The notes below the pieces were generated by a model. It was given only the letters and a program-made list of their open reading frames with translations, did not search any database and was not told where the DNA came from. A stretch of 64,000 bases of DNA from contig JAFFJZ010000003.1 in the NCBI GenBank assembly GCA_018340375.1, forward strand, positions 49,259,006 to 49,323,005, read 5' to 3'. Source of the DNA: Gonatopus flavifemur. Taxonomy: Eukaryota > Arthropoda > Insecta > Hymenoptera > Dryinidae. The translations under genes and the position numbers were made by a program. Below, piece by piece: positions 32,605-44,652 of the stretch. The number at the start of each line of letters is the position of its first letter. Within the stretch, counting starts at the first letter, position 1.

Positions 32605-33397
32605 ATGAAACATATTGTTCATTCAGAATCGACTTATATGATTCATTTCATTGAAGGAATGCTCAGGAAAGGAAAAAACACAGTTTGTAATTTGTTATAT
32701 TATGCTTCGCGCCTTGGATTACAAAAGAAGGGGTATAATAAAATCTTTTCATATTCTGATGCTGCAGGAGGTCAAAATAGAAATTATATGATGCTCCTTT
32801 CTTTGTCAATGTTCTCTCAAAACTTCGAGGTTTATATTGAACATCTCTACCCTGTCCGTGGACACTCGTATTGTGAATGTGATAGGAATTTTGGTAGATA
32901 CGGTCAGAAGAAAAAAATGCAAAAAACCATTGAAACACCCGAAGAGTATATTGAAATCATTGAAAATTCTAGAAATCCTCTTTTTACAATGATTGACGCT
33001 GCACAATGCAATGTAAGAGATTTTGAATCAATTTAAAAAAAAAAATTCTGAAATTCGTAAGATCAAAATAGGATCTGCGGTGAAAATTGATTATTTCCCA
33101 AACGGTAAAATTAACATGCACCATCAGTACAAAGGAGAACCGTGAAAAATTTTCGTCGAGGTGAATACTTTATTCAATGATTTAGGAAATGCACGCCCGG
33201 TGCCTGAAGTAGGGATTTCAAGCGCAAAATCGAGAGATCTAGAAAGTTTGCAGCAATATTTGAGCGTGAAAGGTCGAGCTTTTTATGAAAATCTTCTGAA
33301 AAATACGACAATTTGTGATCCTAACAAAAACGATAAAACGATAAAGAACTTTGTGAATGATGAGAAAAATTATGAAATTCGTATGATTTATTTTTAA
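32605..33397 (+). pseudogene. DUF7869-like fragment, right copy
   Basis: The frame from 32605 to 33036 carries SDAAGGQNRN, YIEHLYPVRGHSYC, CDRNFG and NPLFTMIDAAQC. It stops at a TAA in an A run near 33037. A related frame, 33161-33397, has the C-terminal LESLQQYLSVKGRAFYENL. The start at 32605 lies in the palindrome loop, so there is no authentic N terminus. The function of the parent gene is not known to me. Confidence 0.65.
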
Positions 33398-35422
33398 GTT
33401 TATTATTCCATTTTTTATTCTATAATATTCGGTTTGTTGTTTTTTCAATATATGGGAAAGATTTATACGATGTATTGAAATAAAAATTCTTTCAATTCAG
33501 ACGCCGTTGAAAAAATCTCATAGACTTTCAAATACCGCTCTAGAATCCCCATATATGTTTATAAGATTTTATCAGGTTCAGTAGTGGCATTTGGACACTT
33601 TCATCAGATTTTAATAAAACGTACGAGTTCCTATTATTTTTTCCAGTGGGAAGGCATACTTGTTGTATTCTCAAACTTTGAATCGTTCATTGAAACGGAA
33701 TCTAAACTAAAGACGAGGAAATGTGTTGTTTATGAATTCCACTGTCGCAAAATTGATGTTTCTAGAATGAAACCATCATTCAACAGCCATGTCAGAGGAA
33801 CAGAATTCATGTTCTCACGTTCATGTTCTCAAATTTGCCAATATTCAATTATTGGTTCTTTCCAATAAAACGTTCAAATAACTATCATACATTCTTCCAT
33901 GTATGTGATTATGATTTATTGAAAAAAAGTGTGAAATATTTAATCGATTTGGGTGAAGTGCATTTGAGAATTTTTTTTGAACAGCTTCATGTACATAATC
34001 ATTTTTATCCCCTTTGAAAACACCCATATTGTAACATCTCAATCGATGCACATGGCATTTTTTTCACTCAACGTGCAATAATTTCTAACCTCCCTAGTGA
34101 AAATGGAGAATAGGAATGGATTGGAATGGATTGGAATTCTATCCAACTGAATCCATTCAAATTCATTTCTATGATGCCTATTCCAAGATGAATAAGAAGT
34201 CTATCCAATACAATCCAAATTTCATCCTAATATAGTCGTATTCATGGGAGTGTAAGGAAATTCAATACATTTTTATCCATTTGAATCTGTAATCCATCTC
34301 AATGTGGAATTCAGTATATAATTTCTATCGCATGTTATGAATTTCCAAGTCATGGTCATTCAATCCATTTTTATACTGATTACGATATAGACATTGAATC
34401 CGTTTCAATAATTTTGTATTCCCTATCCATTTCAATCTTGGATTCGGAGTACGATTCTTTTTCAATTGGATTCCTCAAAACCGATGATCTGCATGGATTA
34501 CAAGTGAAGAGAAAATCCTATCCAATTCAATTCGAAATTCATTCCAATATAACTTTATTCATGAACGTGTAACAAAATTTAATACATTTTCATCCATTTG
34601 AATCTTTATCCTCCTTAATCCAAAATTCGGTATATAATTTTTGATCCATGTAATGAATTTTCAAGTCGTCATCGTTCAATCCATTTCTATACTGATTACG
34701 GTATAGACATTGAATCCATTTCAATCATTTCTAATTCTCTATCCATTTCAATCACAGATTCGGAATAAGATTGTTTTTCAATCAAATTCCTGAAAACCTT
34801 TAATCGGTATGGATTCCAAATGAAGAAAAATTCTATACAATTCAATCAAAATTTGATTCCAATATAACTTCATTCTTGAAAGCGTGAGAAACTTGATTAC
34901 ATTTGTATTCATTTGAGTCTTCAATTCATTCCCAATCCTGAATTTCATTACTTGGAATAAAAAGTATACACTTGTTACGTGACGATGAATCTCGCTCCCG
35001 GAATACAGAAGAATACAACCCCTATTCCCGCCTGTATTCCGGTGCGTGGCCTATTTCGAATCAAAGGGAAGTCGGGTCGCAAACATTATTTAAAATATAT
35101 ATATTTGAACATATACATATATCGACCCATAGCACGTAAGAAATAAATGTACGCTCAAACAAAACGCTGAGCAGGAAGAAAGAAATCTAGGTCAGAGCTC
35201 GCATCGATGTCCACATCAATGCATATTTTCGAGGCCCGCGAATTCGCTATCTTTGTTCACGGTACCCATATACCCGTGTCTCTCTCTCTTCACGAATACC
35301 AAGTTGACTAATCACTGCTGATCAGGCAGTTGAGTCGGCAGAAAAACCCCTCTTGCCAGGATCTGGCGTGTTTCATCACTCAGATGGAAAACACGTAAAT
35401 AGGACGGTCAATGGAAAATCGG

Positions 35423-36040
35423 GAGATTCGTTACGCGAAAGTTTTGTTGAGCAGCCGATTTTCCATACGCGAAGACAAGTCCGTCCTTTTCCGCAAGAGG
35501 GTAGAAACGAGGATACGATTGAGGCCAAGTTGACGATTACATACTTCAAGTTCGCAATAAATCGTAAAAGTGTGTCCCTTTGGAAGGTTCCACGCGTCTT
35601 TTGTAGGAAACTCATGCTCAATAATTTTTTCCAACGCAACGTTTCTCAAAAAAATCATTCCTTTTGCCTTAGCCACGATTGCCACTTAGTGAAACGTGAC
35701 TTTGTAGAATAAGTTTATACTCCAACCGAGATTCGTTACGCGAAAGTTTTGTTGAGCAGCCGATTTTCCATACGCGAAGACAAGTCCGTCCTTTTCCGCA
35801 AGAGGGTAGAAACGAGGATACGATTGAGGCCAAGTTGACGATTACATACCTCAAGTTCGCAATAAATCGTAAAAGTGTGTCCCTTTGGAAGGTTCCACGG
35901 CGTCTTTTGTAGGAAACTCATGCTCAATAATTTTTTCCAACGCAACGTTTCTCAAAAAAATCATTCCTTTCGCCTTAGCCACGATTGCCACTTAGTGAAA
36001 CGTGACTTTGTAGAATAAGTTCATACTCCAACCGAGATTC
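35423..36040. repeat. Near-identical 305-bp tandem duplication
   Basis: GAGATTCGTTACGCGAAAGT starts copies at 35423 and 35728; a third start (GAGATTCGCG) at 36034 is cut short. The copies differ at only a handful of positions plus one inserted G near 35900, so the duplication is recent. A diverged fragment of the same unit lies at 51770-51915, so the sequence is dispersed. Confidence 0.88.
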
Positions 36041-36385
36041 GCGAATAGAATCAGTTTTTTTTTCCTGTTATAATAAAATCAGTGAAATTCAGTGTAATCG
36101 ACTAATTCTTTTTTGGCATTCAAATCGCGTAAAATTTTTGATCGTGAACCAGCACGTCTGCAATCTTCGTCCAAAAGAGAGAGAGAGAGACAGGAGGACC
36201 ATCAGAAGTAACCAGCACCTCGTTGCCTTTTGATCGGAAAGAAGTACCTAACGTGTACTCGTCTTTCCCACCACGGTGAGTCAAGAGCAAAAAGAGAAAA
36301 GAAAAATATATTAGTTCTTCCTTCCTCCTCCTCTATACACACGGTATACACGACTCCAAGGGAATTTGCTTGGTTTTCATTCATT

Positions 36386-37000
36386 GTACATTACGAGTTT
36401 CTTTCTGAAAAACTCTCGTAGTTCCATCTGAAATAAGTACACATTCGGTTTTCATTCAGTGTACATTACGAGTTTCGTTCCGAAAAACTCTCGTTAGAAA
36501 CATCTATCATCAAATTATATACTTTCAATATTTGTACATTACGAGGTTCTTTCTGAAAAAAACTCTCGTAGTTCCATCTGAAATAAGTACATATTCGGTT
36601 TTCATTCATTGTACATTACGAGTTTCGTTCCGAAAACTCTTGCAGAATCATCTGGAATAAAATTATATACTTTCAATCTTTGTACATTACGAGTTTTCTG
36701 TTCATAAACTCTCGTAGTATCATCCGAAATAAGTACATATTCGGTCTTTCATTCATTGCACATTACGAGTTTCGTTCCGAAAACTCTTGCAGAATCATCT
36801 GGGATAAAATTATATACTTTCAATCTTTGTACATTACGAGTTTCCTCTCGAAAACTCTCTTAGAATCATCTGTAATAGAATTATATATGTTCGCCTTTTG
36901 TACATTACGAGTTCCTCTTCGGGAACTCTTGTAGAAACATCAATAAACCAAGATTATACCTGTTTTACTCACTGTACATTCAGATCATTTTTCGGAAATT
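36386..37000. repeat. Minisatellite of nine ~73-bp hairpin units
   Basis: GTACATTACGAG (one GCACATTACGAG) begins units at 36386, 36461, 36534, 36611, 36682, 36758, 36829, 36900 and a decayed 36974; spacing is 71-77 bp. Each unit contains an inverted repeat of the form CGAGTTTC..GAAAACTC. Units alternate between two types (ending TATTCGGT or TATATACTTTCAAT), giving a dimer of about 147 bp. Confidence 0.85.
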
Positions 37001-37129
37001 CTCATATGTATGTTTATAAACAAAATCTCATCTGTTTCATGTTTTCCATGGATTCTTTGAATGGAATAAAGCATTTGTTAAACGAATTCCTCCACATCTA
37101 AATTTCTTTCACTTTAACCTTTAACCACT

Positions 37130-37430
37130 ACACTGGGGGTGCAAGATAAGAGAATTTATATCTTATCGAGAGCTTAAAACCAGGAGCGGGTACCCACTCG
37201 CTTTTCCAATCGAGCCACTCCGGTTGGGAAAGTACTTCATTTTCTTTTACGTATATAACGGGATTTTTCGTCTTTTACCTACGGAAAAACTCGTTATATA
37301 AGACACTATAGAACCTCGCAATAGAAAGGTTACCCCGCTCTCTCCGAAGCACGGCAGAAACCGTGAATGAAAGAGAAGAAGAGTTGTGTTATTGCGAGAT
37401 TCCATTGTATACAGAATTCAGGATGAGAAA
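37130..37430. other. Hairpin-rich noncoding segment
   Basis: Three stem-loops stand out: GATAAGA..TCTTATC near 37147-37169, TATATAACGGGATTTTTCGT with its near complement at 37251-37302, and CCTCGCAATA with TATTGCGAG at 37315-37400. I see no gene. The role is unknown. Confidence 0.5.
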
Positions 37431-38236
37431 GAATTGAAGATTCAAATACATAGAAATGAATCAAATTTCATTGAATTTTCAACAATACACTTGTATTGGA
37501 AATGAAATTTGGATTGAATTGGATAGGCTCTTTCTACACTTGGAATCCATACACATTATCGGTTTTCAGGAATTCAATTGAAAAACAATCGTATTCCGAA
37601 TCTATGATTACAATGGATAGGAAATAAAAAATGATTGAAACGGATTCAATGTCTATACCGTAATAAGTATAGAAATGGATTGAATAATTACGGCTTGAAA
37701 ATTCATTACATAGATTAAAAATTATGTACCGAATTTTGGATTAAGGAGGATAAAGATTCAAATGGATAAAAATGTATTAAATTTTGCTACACCTTCATGA
37801 ACAAAGTTATATTGAAATGAAATTTAGATTGAATTGGATAGGATTTTCTCTTCACTTGGAATCCATACAGATCATCGGTTTTCAGGAATCCGATTGAAAA
37901 AGGAACGTATTCCGAATTTCAGATTGAAATGGATAGGAAATGAAAAATAATTGGACCGGATTCAATGTCTTTACCGCAATCAGTATATGAAAATGAAAAG
38001 AATGATGACGACTTGAAAATTCAATACATGGATCAAAAATGATATACTCAATTCAGTATTCGGAAGGATTGAAGATTCAAATGGATTGCATTTTCAGGAA
38101 TATAATTATATTAGGATCAAATTTGGCTTGATTTGGATATGATTTTCATTCGTCTTGGAATAAACGTCACAGAAATAGATTTGTATGGTTTTAAGTTGAT
38201 AGAAATCCAATTCATCCCTTCCTCGATTTCCACTAG

Positions 38237-38598
38237 AGAAGCATGGTGATTATAGACGCACTTTATTTGCTGACATTAACAAATTTGACAATAGAACTAA
38301 CGTCTCAGCTGCTGGAATAAATATTTTTGCAAGGACAACAAATTTGTTTGTAGGCGCTATTGTAGCAAACCATTTTTTCTCCGTGCGGGTTAGATGTATA
38401 TTCGACAATAAAAATATTATTATAATCAATGAAATCATTCGTGACTTTTGTAAGAGTTCTCTTTTTAGGATGCGAAAAGGCTTATTTATATAGAAAAAAG
38501 TTTTCCTTGAGAAGTTCGCCTAGAGTTTTGCGGGATTGTAAAACGAATACTTGAAGAATTCAATCATAAACGAGTATGTTACACATTCCAAAGGAATA
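38237..38598. other. No recognisable gene
   Basis: AT-rich sequence between the large foldback and the next MITE. I see no repeat or coding motif. Confidence 0.4.
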
Positions 38599-38851
38599 CA
38601 TCCCAGATAGAAAAATGTCTCAATAATGCCATCATAATGGTGACATTCACGCCAAGAAATGTTTGCATCATGGTACCAAGGTGTTTCCGCATAAAGCATT
38701 GTTTTTGGTAGCAAAACGAGGTGATAGTACCATAATGAAGACATAATGTTTACATTTTATGCATCATTGCAAGCTGAGCGAAGTTTATGACAGTATGTTA
38801 ACGGCACATTATGTTACAAAATATTTAGGGCATGGTTTTCTATCTGGGATG
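38599..38851. mobile_element. 253-bp MITE, TIR CATCCCAGATAGAAAA
   Basis: CATCCCAGATAGAAAAATG and GGTTTTCTATCTGGGATG are inverted ends, and arms share CATTATG words. Noncoding. Confidence 0.75.
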
Positions 38852-38936
38852 TCAATCATTTCAGTTATTCTTGAAGAATTCTATTCCACGTTCGCGAGTT
38901 CCTATGGAATTCTTTCAGAATTCGATTTGCTATCTG

Positions 38937-39272
38937 CCCATACAGCACCACAGATCTCAGAAATGTCTCAATTACATTTCGATCTTTCACCTTCATTACA
39001 TTTCAGTATACTTTCACAGAAATGTTGCCTATTTGCAATGTCTCAGATATATTACGAGACAAACATTACAATGAAATATGTCATAAATATTCTTGGAATA
39101 TTGCAGAAATAATTCAGAAATATTGCATTCAAATGTAAGATTAGCGGACATTGCAATATTTCTGAAGAGACTTTGAAACCTCGCTGTGACATACAGCAAT
39201 GTCATAGAAATATTTCAATGTTTCAGATATTAGATTTCTGCAATCTTAATGAAATCTTCGGTGCTGTGTGGG
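38937..39272. mobile_element. 336-bp MITE, TIR CCCATACAGCACC
   Basis: CCCATACAGCACCACAGAT and CGGTGCTGTGTGGG form the ends. The interior is full of CAGAAATGT/ACATTTC words in both orientations. CCCACA(T)AGCAC-type ends resemble those at 27819. Confidence 0.68.
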
Positions 39273-40332
39273 TGGGTACATAGACATAGACATTCAGATT
39301 ATAAAGAAATTTCACAAAAATTCGTCATAATAGGCCATTTGATTCAAAATTACATTAAATAAGGAATGAACTGTACTCTAGAAGTATATACTTTGTTCCA
39401 AATTTCATTTTTCATGTATATCGATAAACTGTGAATCGTTTATTGGAACAAATTTTCAATTGAGTATGGGCAAATCTCATCCACTCTATTAATTTGAATA
39501 TACCTATCAAGTATCCTCTGAAAAAATATGAAAATATATGTTTTAGTTTTTTCTCATATGAAAAAATAATTCAAACTTCATGAATAGTTTCATTTATGCT
39601 CAGTTCGCATTCGGATACGCGATATTTGAATCATATTCCACTTTGGTCTTGTGGATAATTTGACTTTAAGAAGAACAAGACAAAATTCATTAATTCTGGA
39701 AGGGCCCCTTGAATTTCAACTTCCTCAGGGCTCCATCAATTTTTTGATCCGGTCCTGCGTCATATTAAATGAAGCTATTCTCCCCACTATCCATACTCGA
39801 CAATATGTACAACATTTTTGATCTCATGAATTACAAGTCGGTGTAGGTTAGGTCGTTAGGTGGTTAGGTTTCGATTATAGGCGATAGGTAGGATTCAGGA
39901 TCAAATCTATTCTGTACTTCAAACATTTTATCTTTGCAAGTTCAGAAGAGATTTGATGTGCGTCGCCGATGATGGCTGATTCCTAAACGGCAATCAAGAT
40001 CCCCGCATAACCTGAGCGACGAAATTAATTTTTTTGAATGAAAATAATTTTTTCGATTTCATGTGTTACCGATGTTTTTCAACTTAATTTTCTTACAGGT
40101 AATTTTTAATTACTTGCATATTGGAAAAAAAACAAACGTTTGTATATTAATGTTACATACATATTCCTTTCATGTGTTTTCAAATATTCATCCCTATCAG
40201 ATTCATCATTTGAATCAGTCCATGATTTTCTCAATATGAATGAAAATTACATTTCATTCATATTTATCCCCATAGTACGAATACGTATCGGAATATATTA
40301 TCAAATCATTTTTGCTAATTTTTAAATATCTC
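39273..40332. other. No gene seen
   Basis: AT-rich sequence without recognisable coding or terminal repeats. A short run with four TTAGGT-like words is at 39845-39875. Confidence 0.4.
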
Positions 40333-40428
40333 ATATGGTCACGTGGTATAGAGGACATATGGTCACGTGGTATACAGGACATATGGTCACGTGGTATATA
40401 GGAAATATGGTCACGTGATATACTTGGT
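40333..40428. repeat. Four 24-bp tandem repeats with CACGTG
   Basis: ATATGGTCACGTGGTATA starts at 40333, 40357, 40381 and 40405, an exact 24-bp period; each unit contains a CACGTG E-box core. The fourth is CACGTGATATAC. Confidence 0.88.
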
Positions 40429-41716
40429 ATATATATGTATAAATATACATATATATATTACTCATAGTTCCGAGACAACTCCTTGGCGGCGCTGGAACTC
40501 GTGGTCTTGCTTTCGCATTATACCTTGGGTACCCTGTCACAAATCATGTGAATTACTATGAACTATTGGCACGATAGATACTTATAAGGGACAGATTGTC
40601 AAAAATTACTTAGAAATAACTTCATTGAACTATGCACGTAGTTATAAATAATTATATATGAACAAATTATTAGGTCCATTTGCAAGAATCAGAATCAATT
40701 GAATATTGATATTGTTGCATGTGAGGTATGGTAGTGAACGAAATTCCCTATGCTTGTAATTTGAAAGATGATCTTTCTAACGGTAAGAATCTTGAACTCC
40801 ATTTATAACTACATGTATCATTCAATGAAGTTATGTACAAATATTTGTTGGGATCAAATCACAGTCAAGTATCCATCATACCAATTGTCAGAAAGAATGT
40901 ACTATCACTACCACTTTTGTGAATCTCTGATGATTTTTCAGGTGATCAAGTGGAATGAAGTGATGTCATTCCGCCGATCCACAATCTGTATGAAGTGAAA
41001 TGACCAGCCACTTGGTTGACATAAGTTCTTTGCGAATGAGGAGTAGGTATTGTAACGAAATCTTTGCCGATTTGTATCAAATTTGTTATGTGCATTCGTA
41101 ACGCATCAGTGAAGCCCATGATTCAGTTCAAATCCTGCAAAATCACCATTCATCAAATTCATTGTATAAAACATCAACATACGTGTCAAACGAGTTTCAA
41201 ACGGAAAAAAGATGGAGGGAAGTTTGGATTCCATCAAACTTCAACAAGTGACAAAGTTCTTTTTCTATGTTTGATGAAGATTTGGTGAAAATTTGGGAAC
41301 AAACAGAAAGATAATGAAAAAGATATTCTAATGGATGCAATAATCGGACTTGCGCTCGAAAATCCGTAAAACTATAAGAAGTACGTTTCGTTGTCGCAGA
41401 ATGTTTCAACGAGCACGAGTTACGCCACGATCTCCGACTTGCTAAGACGTTCTCCAATATACTTCCCTTTGTAACGAGTTTTATACATTTATGCAGTTTT
41501 AATTTATTTTTCCTACAAAGAAATCGTGAATTAAAAGAAATAATACGTAACAAATTCTCGTTGAATTGAATAAAATAATAATTAACATAACTAAATAAAA
41601 TGTCTAATGAAATGTATGGAGAATTGTTCCATTCAATTCAAACAAATTATAATCTCAGTGTTGAAAGCTTGTTTTATGAATGAAATCGTTAGTTAAGTAT
41701 AGGTGAATGTGAAAAA
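40429..41716. other. No gene seen
   Basis: Mixed AT-rich sequence; short open frames at 40768 and 41064 carry no motif and have ordinary intergenic composition. Confidence 0.4.
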
Positions 41717-42822
41717 GAAGAGTTTCCTTGAAGTTCGACAACCTACCTACAAATACTATCCTATCCATACTATTCAATCGGTCCGAGAATTGGTTGATAT
41801 TCAAAGAACAAAGTATTTTTAACGTGTGAAGTTCATATTCGTGAAGCTAAGATAATAAATTCAACTTGTATTGATGATATATATATATAGTTACTAAACT
41901 TTGATGGATAAGTGAAGAATTGAAGATTTCAAGTGAATTTTGCAACCACTCAGTGTAGAATTATTCCAAATTTTGATTTCGAATGTAACGAGAATATAAC
42001 GTGGATGTAACACGAGTTATACTTGTTAGAATACAAAGATAACATCATGCAAACGTCATTCATATGATCTGTTTAGTACTTCCAATTCGTGAAAACCGCG
42101 ACTTAGAACCGCGAATACCGTGAAAATCGCGAATTAGAACCGCGAATACCGCGAAAACCGCGAATTAGAATCGTGAATACCGCGGAATCCGCGAATTAAG
42201 ACCGCGAAGTAGTATGACGTGCAGGATCATTGTCTGGATGTTTGTTATCGTTGTATGCATCGATTAAGAATACGAGCACCCGCGGAATTTGAATCATATA
42301 TAACCAAACTACCGCGAGTACCGCATACTCATAAAAGATTCATTTCTTCTTCCATCCACAGACTTGGACTTTGATCTTCATTGACAGGACGTATCACAGA
42401 GGACCTCTTTCGAACAGCCTTCGAATCTGAAACAGTAAGTAAAATTTTAAATCTTGTGAATAAATGATAGTTTTCAGAGATAGTTGTGTAGAATAAACTG
42501 ACACTATACGCTACCTTATTTTTCCCTAACCATGTGTCAAGGGTCCTACACAACTATAATCACGTTGATTATTATCATTTTCACAGTTTGTTCAATCATG
42601 TGCGCATATGATATTGGAATAGTCAGCGTGATAGTTTTTATAAAAAACCTTTCCAGTGACGTACTGGGAAGAGCATCAGTAGAATTTTGGGATGAAATAG
42701 TTTGATTTACCTGAAACAAAAAGAATGAAATTAAATTATAATGAACAAATCATATTGAGTGAAAATTCATAATAGAAATAAAAAAAATATAACTTGTTCC
42801 ATCCAGGACGTCACATAAAATA
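41717..42822. repeat. Left arm of second large inverted repeat
   Basis: Reverse complement of the right arm formed by 43965-44053, 48795-49627 and 51606-51772. It contains a GCGAATACCGCGAAAACCGC-type tandem repeat (42090-42205, unit about 30 bp). It keeps the empty sites for the DD41D element (near 41882) and for the LINE (near 42740). The inner end reads TCCATCCAGGACGTCA. Confidence 0.82.
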
Positions 42823-43110
42823 ATTTGGTGGCAGCTTCGGGGATATTTATCAGATCAAAGTCATGAGAAAATTGATTATTTAAACAGGAATTTTTAGGAA
42901 ATTACAATTTATTGAGAAATTTTAAGGGAAATTTTTATTCTTTGAAATGAGTTATTCAAAACCAAAAATAATAGTGATCATCATACACGAGAGATAATAA
43001 TTCTGAAAGATTTATTCTAATTTAACCAAAATTTGAAGAGTAGTGAAATTTATAAATTCAGTAAATAACATATTCATCTTTGTTGAGCTTGCAAGTGAAG
43101 TTTAAAGTAT

Positions 43111-43416
43111 ATGCCTGTTACACGATCTCCATTTATGAAAATGGAGGAAGAACTGGAAAAAATGAAACAAAAATTGACCCAAAGTGGCAATTTGTTACAA
43201 CAGAAAGAAATAGAATTAACACGAAAAACATTAGATTTTCAACAAAAACAACAACAAATGGAGCATATGGCTAGAGAAGAAATTGAAAAACTTAGGGCAG
43301 AATTAGAAAGGACTAAGCATACAGAATCGATACAGAATCCAACCCAAGACACGGAGGTAAGAACACAGGTATTGTCGAATAGTCAGAAGGTAGGACGAAT
43401 AGAGTCAGAACTCTGA
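43111..43416 (+). pseudogene. Gypsy gag N-terminal fragment
   Basis: 101 codons, strongly helical with a heptad-like coiled coil (MEEELEKMKQKLTQ, EEIEKLRAELERTK). The position after the leader suggests the start of gag. It stops at 43414-43416 with no capsid or zinc-knuckle sequence following. Confidence 0.55.
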
Positions 43417-43466
43417 TAGGAAAAGTAGAAGATATCACAGAGCAAACCCAATAAAGTCGCAGTAGA

Positions 43467-43739
43467 ATGAATATCGGATCGCGAAATAATCATATCGAGG
43501 AAAAAGTCGTTCACAAAAAACAGTATCGGTATCCACCGATACACGAAGAAGAAATAATTAAGCAAACGGATGAATTATTACGTAAAGAAATTGAGGAGAC
43601 TTCGTTCTCTCCTCATAATAGCCCATTGTGGATAGTTCCAAAAAAATCAGAAGGGGGTGGAAAAAAGAAATGGCGCATGATCATAGATTTTAGGGGATTG
43701 AATGAATTAACCATTACTGACGCAATAGGGATGATATGA
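43467..43739 (+). pseudogene. Gypsy reverse transcriptase N-terminal fragment
   Basis: 90 codons containing the typical start of Gypsy RT: a helix with QTDELLRKEIEETS, then PHNSPLWIVPKK and KWRMIIDFRGLNELT. It ends before the palm motifs, so no catalytic residue is present. Sequence then jumps to an unrelated acidic frame (43736-44026), presumably the 3' end of pol or another reading frame. Confidence 0.8.
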
Positions 43740-43964
43740 AAAATAGGGATAAAGTAGATTCACAGGGAAATACGAATTTAGAAACTGTAGATTTCCCCAT
43801 GGAACCATTGATCGAGAAGGAAATTCTTCATGAGAAATCAGACAAAAATTTTTCAGATCAAAATAATTCAGATATTTTAGATGAGTCATTCGATGATTTG
43901 AGTGGAAAATTACATCTTAGCCCAGACATACGGGATGAAATATATTATTCAATAGGGAATCGTG

Positions 43965-44053
43965 ACGTCCTGGATGGAGCAAGTTATATTTTTTTTATTT
44001 ACAATATGAAATTTTACTCAATATGATTTGTTCATTATAATTCAATCTCACTC
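43965..44053. repeat. Right arm of second inverted repeat, inner part
   Basis: GTGACGTCCTGGATGGAGCAAG onward is the reverse complement of 42739-42822. It is cut at 44053 by the LINE; the arm resumes at 48795. Confidence 0.82.
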
Positions 44054-44652
44054 GAGAGTTTGACTTTGGCTTCCGTAGCGTTCGGACGTGTTTCCGCTTC
44101 ACTCTTAGCAGATTCACAATTTCTCTATATTAATACAGTGAGCGATGACGACGAACGAGGATCTCAAACTCATGTTAGAAAAACTTACTGTTTCTATAGG
44201 ATCCTTAGAAGAGACAGTGGGTAATATTAACAAAATGATAATCGATGTGGAAACAAAAGTGAGTGGAATTGATGTAAAAGTGAATACAGTTGAGGCCCGT
44301 TTGAATGATGTGAAATCTTCTAACGAGTTTCTTGTGAAGGAGCTTGCAAATCTTGAAGAAAAATATGATAATCTTAATGAAAAATGTGATTCGCTGAACA
44401 ATCAAATCACAGTACTTCAAAAGGGATTTGATAAACCCAAAGCAAAAGAACGGGAAAAGAACATTATTGTATATAACGTAATGGATACTCAAGAAACGAA
44501 CCGTGATCTATTGAATACGATATTAAATATATTCAAGGATACCCGTGTTGACATTTCTGCTCATCAAATACGCAATGTCTACCGCCTCGGACGTGTATTG
44601 GGAAATAGACCTGTGCTTGTCTGGTTTGTCAATGTGGTTGTGAGAAGAAGTA

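Larger units (their letters stand above)
31331..34095. mobile_element. 2.8-kb palindrome carrying duplicated coding fragment
   Basis: Left arm 31331-32609 and right arm 32642-34095 are reverse complements around a loop of about 32 bp. The left arm lacks about 140 bp present in the right (33500-33640). The ends read TAGGTTAGAAATTATTGCA and its complement. Each arm encodes the same DUF7869-like fragment reading outward from the centre. I found no target duplication, so whether the palindrome moves as a unit or formed in place is open. Confidence 0.8.
34094..38236. mobile_element. 4.1-kb foldback with internally repeated arms
   Basis: The ends CTAGTGAAAATGGAGAATAG and the complement CTATCAA..TTTCCACTAG are inverted, and arms 34094-34970 and 37430-38236 pair over about 800 bp. 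Each arm is built of tandem units of roughly 280-300 bp made of GGATTGGAATGGATTGG-like and TCCAATTCAATTC words. The interior (35000-37430) has different sequence and base composition. No transposase-like frame was seen. Confidence 0.7.
42823..43964 (+). mobile_element. Gutted Gypsy interior between inverted arms
   Basis: Begins with AATTTGGTGGCAGCTTCGGG, which resembles the LTR/primer-binding junction of Gypsy elements, followed by a leader and fragments of gag and pol. Most of pol is missing. The flanking repeats are inverted, not direct, which is abnormal for an LTR element. Confidence 0.6.

Noticed and set aside
35353..35945. Open frames of 60-119 codons on both strands
   Set aside because: They repeat because the DNA is tandemly duplicated; frames exist on both strands and none has recognisable protein features.
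36386..37000. CRISPR-like array of regular repeats
   Set aside because: The spacing is regular, but the whole unit is repeated rather than only a short repeat with unique spacers, and the sequence is clearly eukaryotic.
37120..37230. tRNA-like or SINE-like segment on the minus strand with a TGGCTCGATTGG box
   Set aside because: The A-box match is fair, but the possible B-box follows within about a dozen bases, too close for a tRNA or tRNA-derived SINE, and no cloverleaf can be drawn.
39845..39876. Telomere-like TTAGG words
   Set aside because: Four loosely spaced TTAGGT words do not form a regular (TTAGG)n array; probably chance.
43736..44026. 96-codon acidic frame as an independent gene
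   Set aside because: It lies between a truncated Gypsy RT and the inverted arm and runs into the arm itself; more likely the remains of the Gypsy 3' end.
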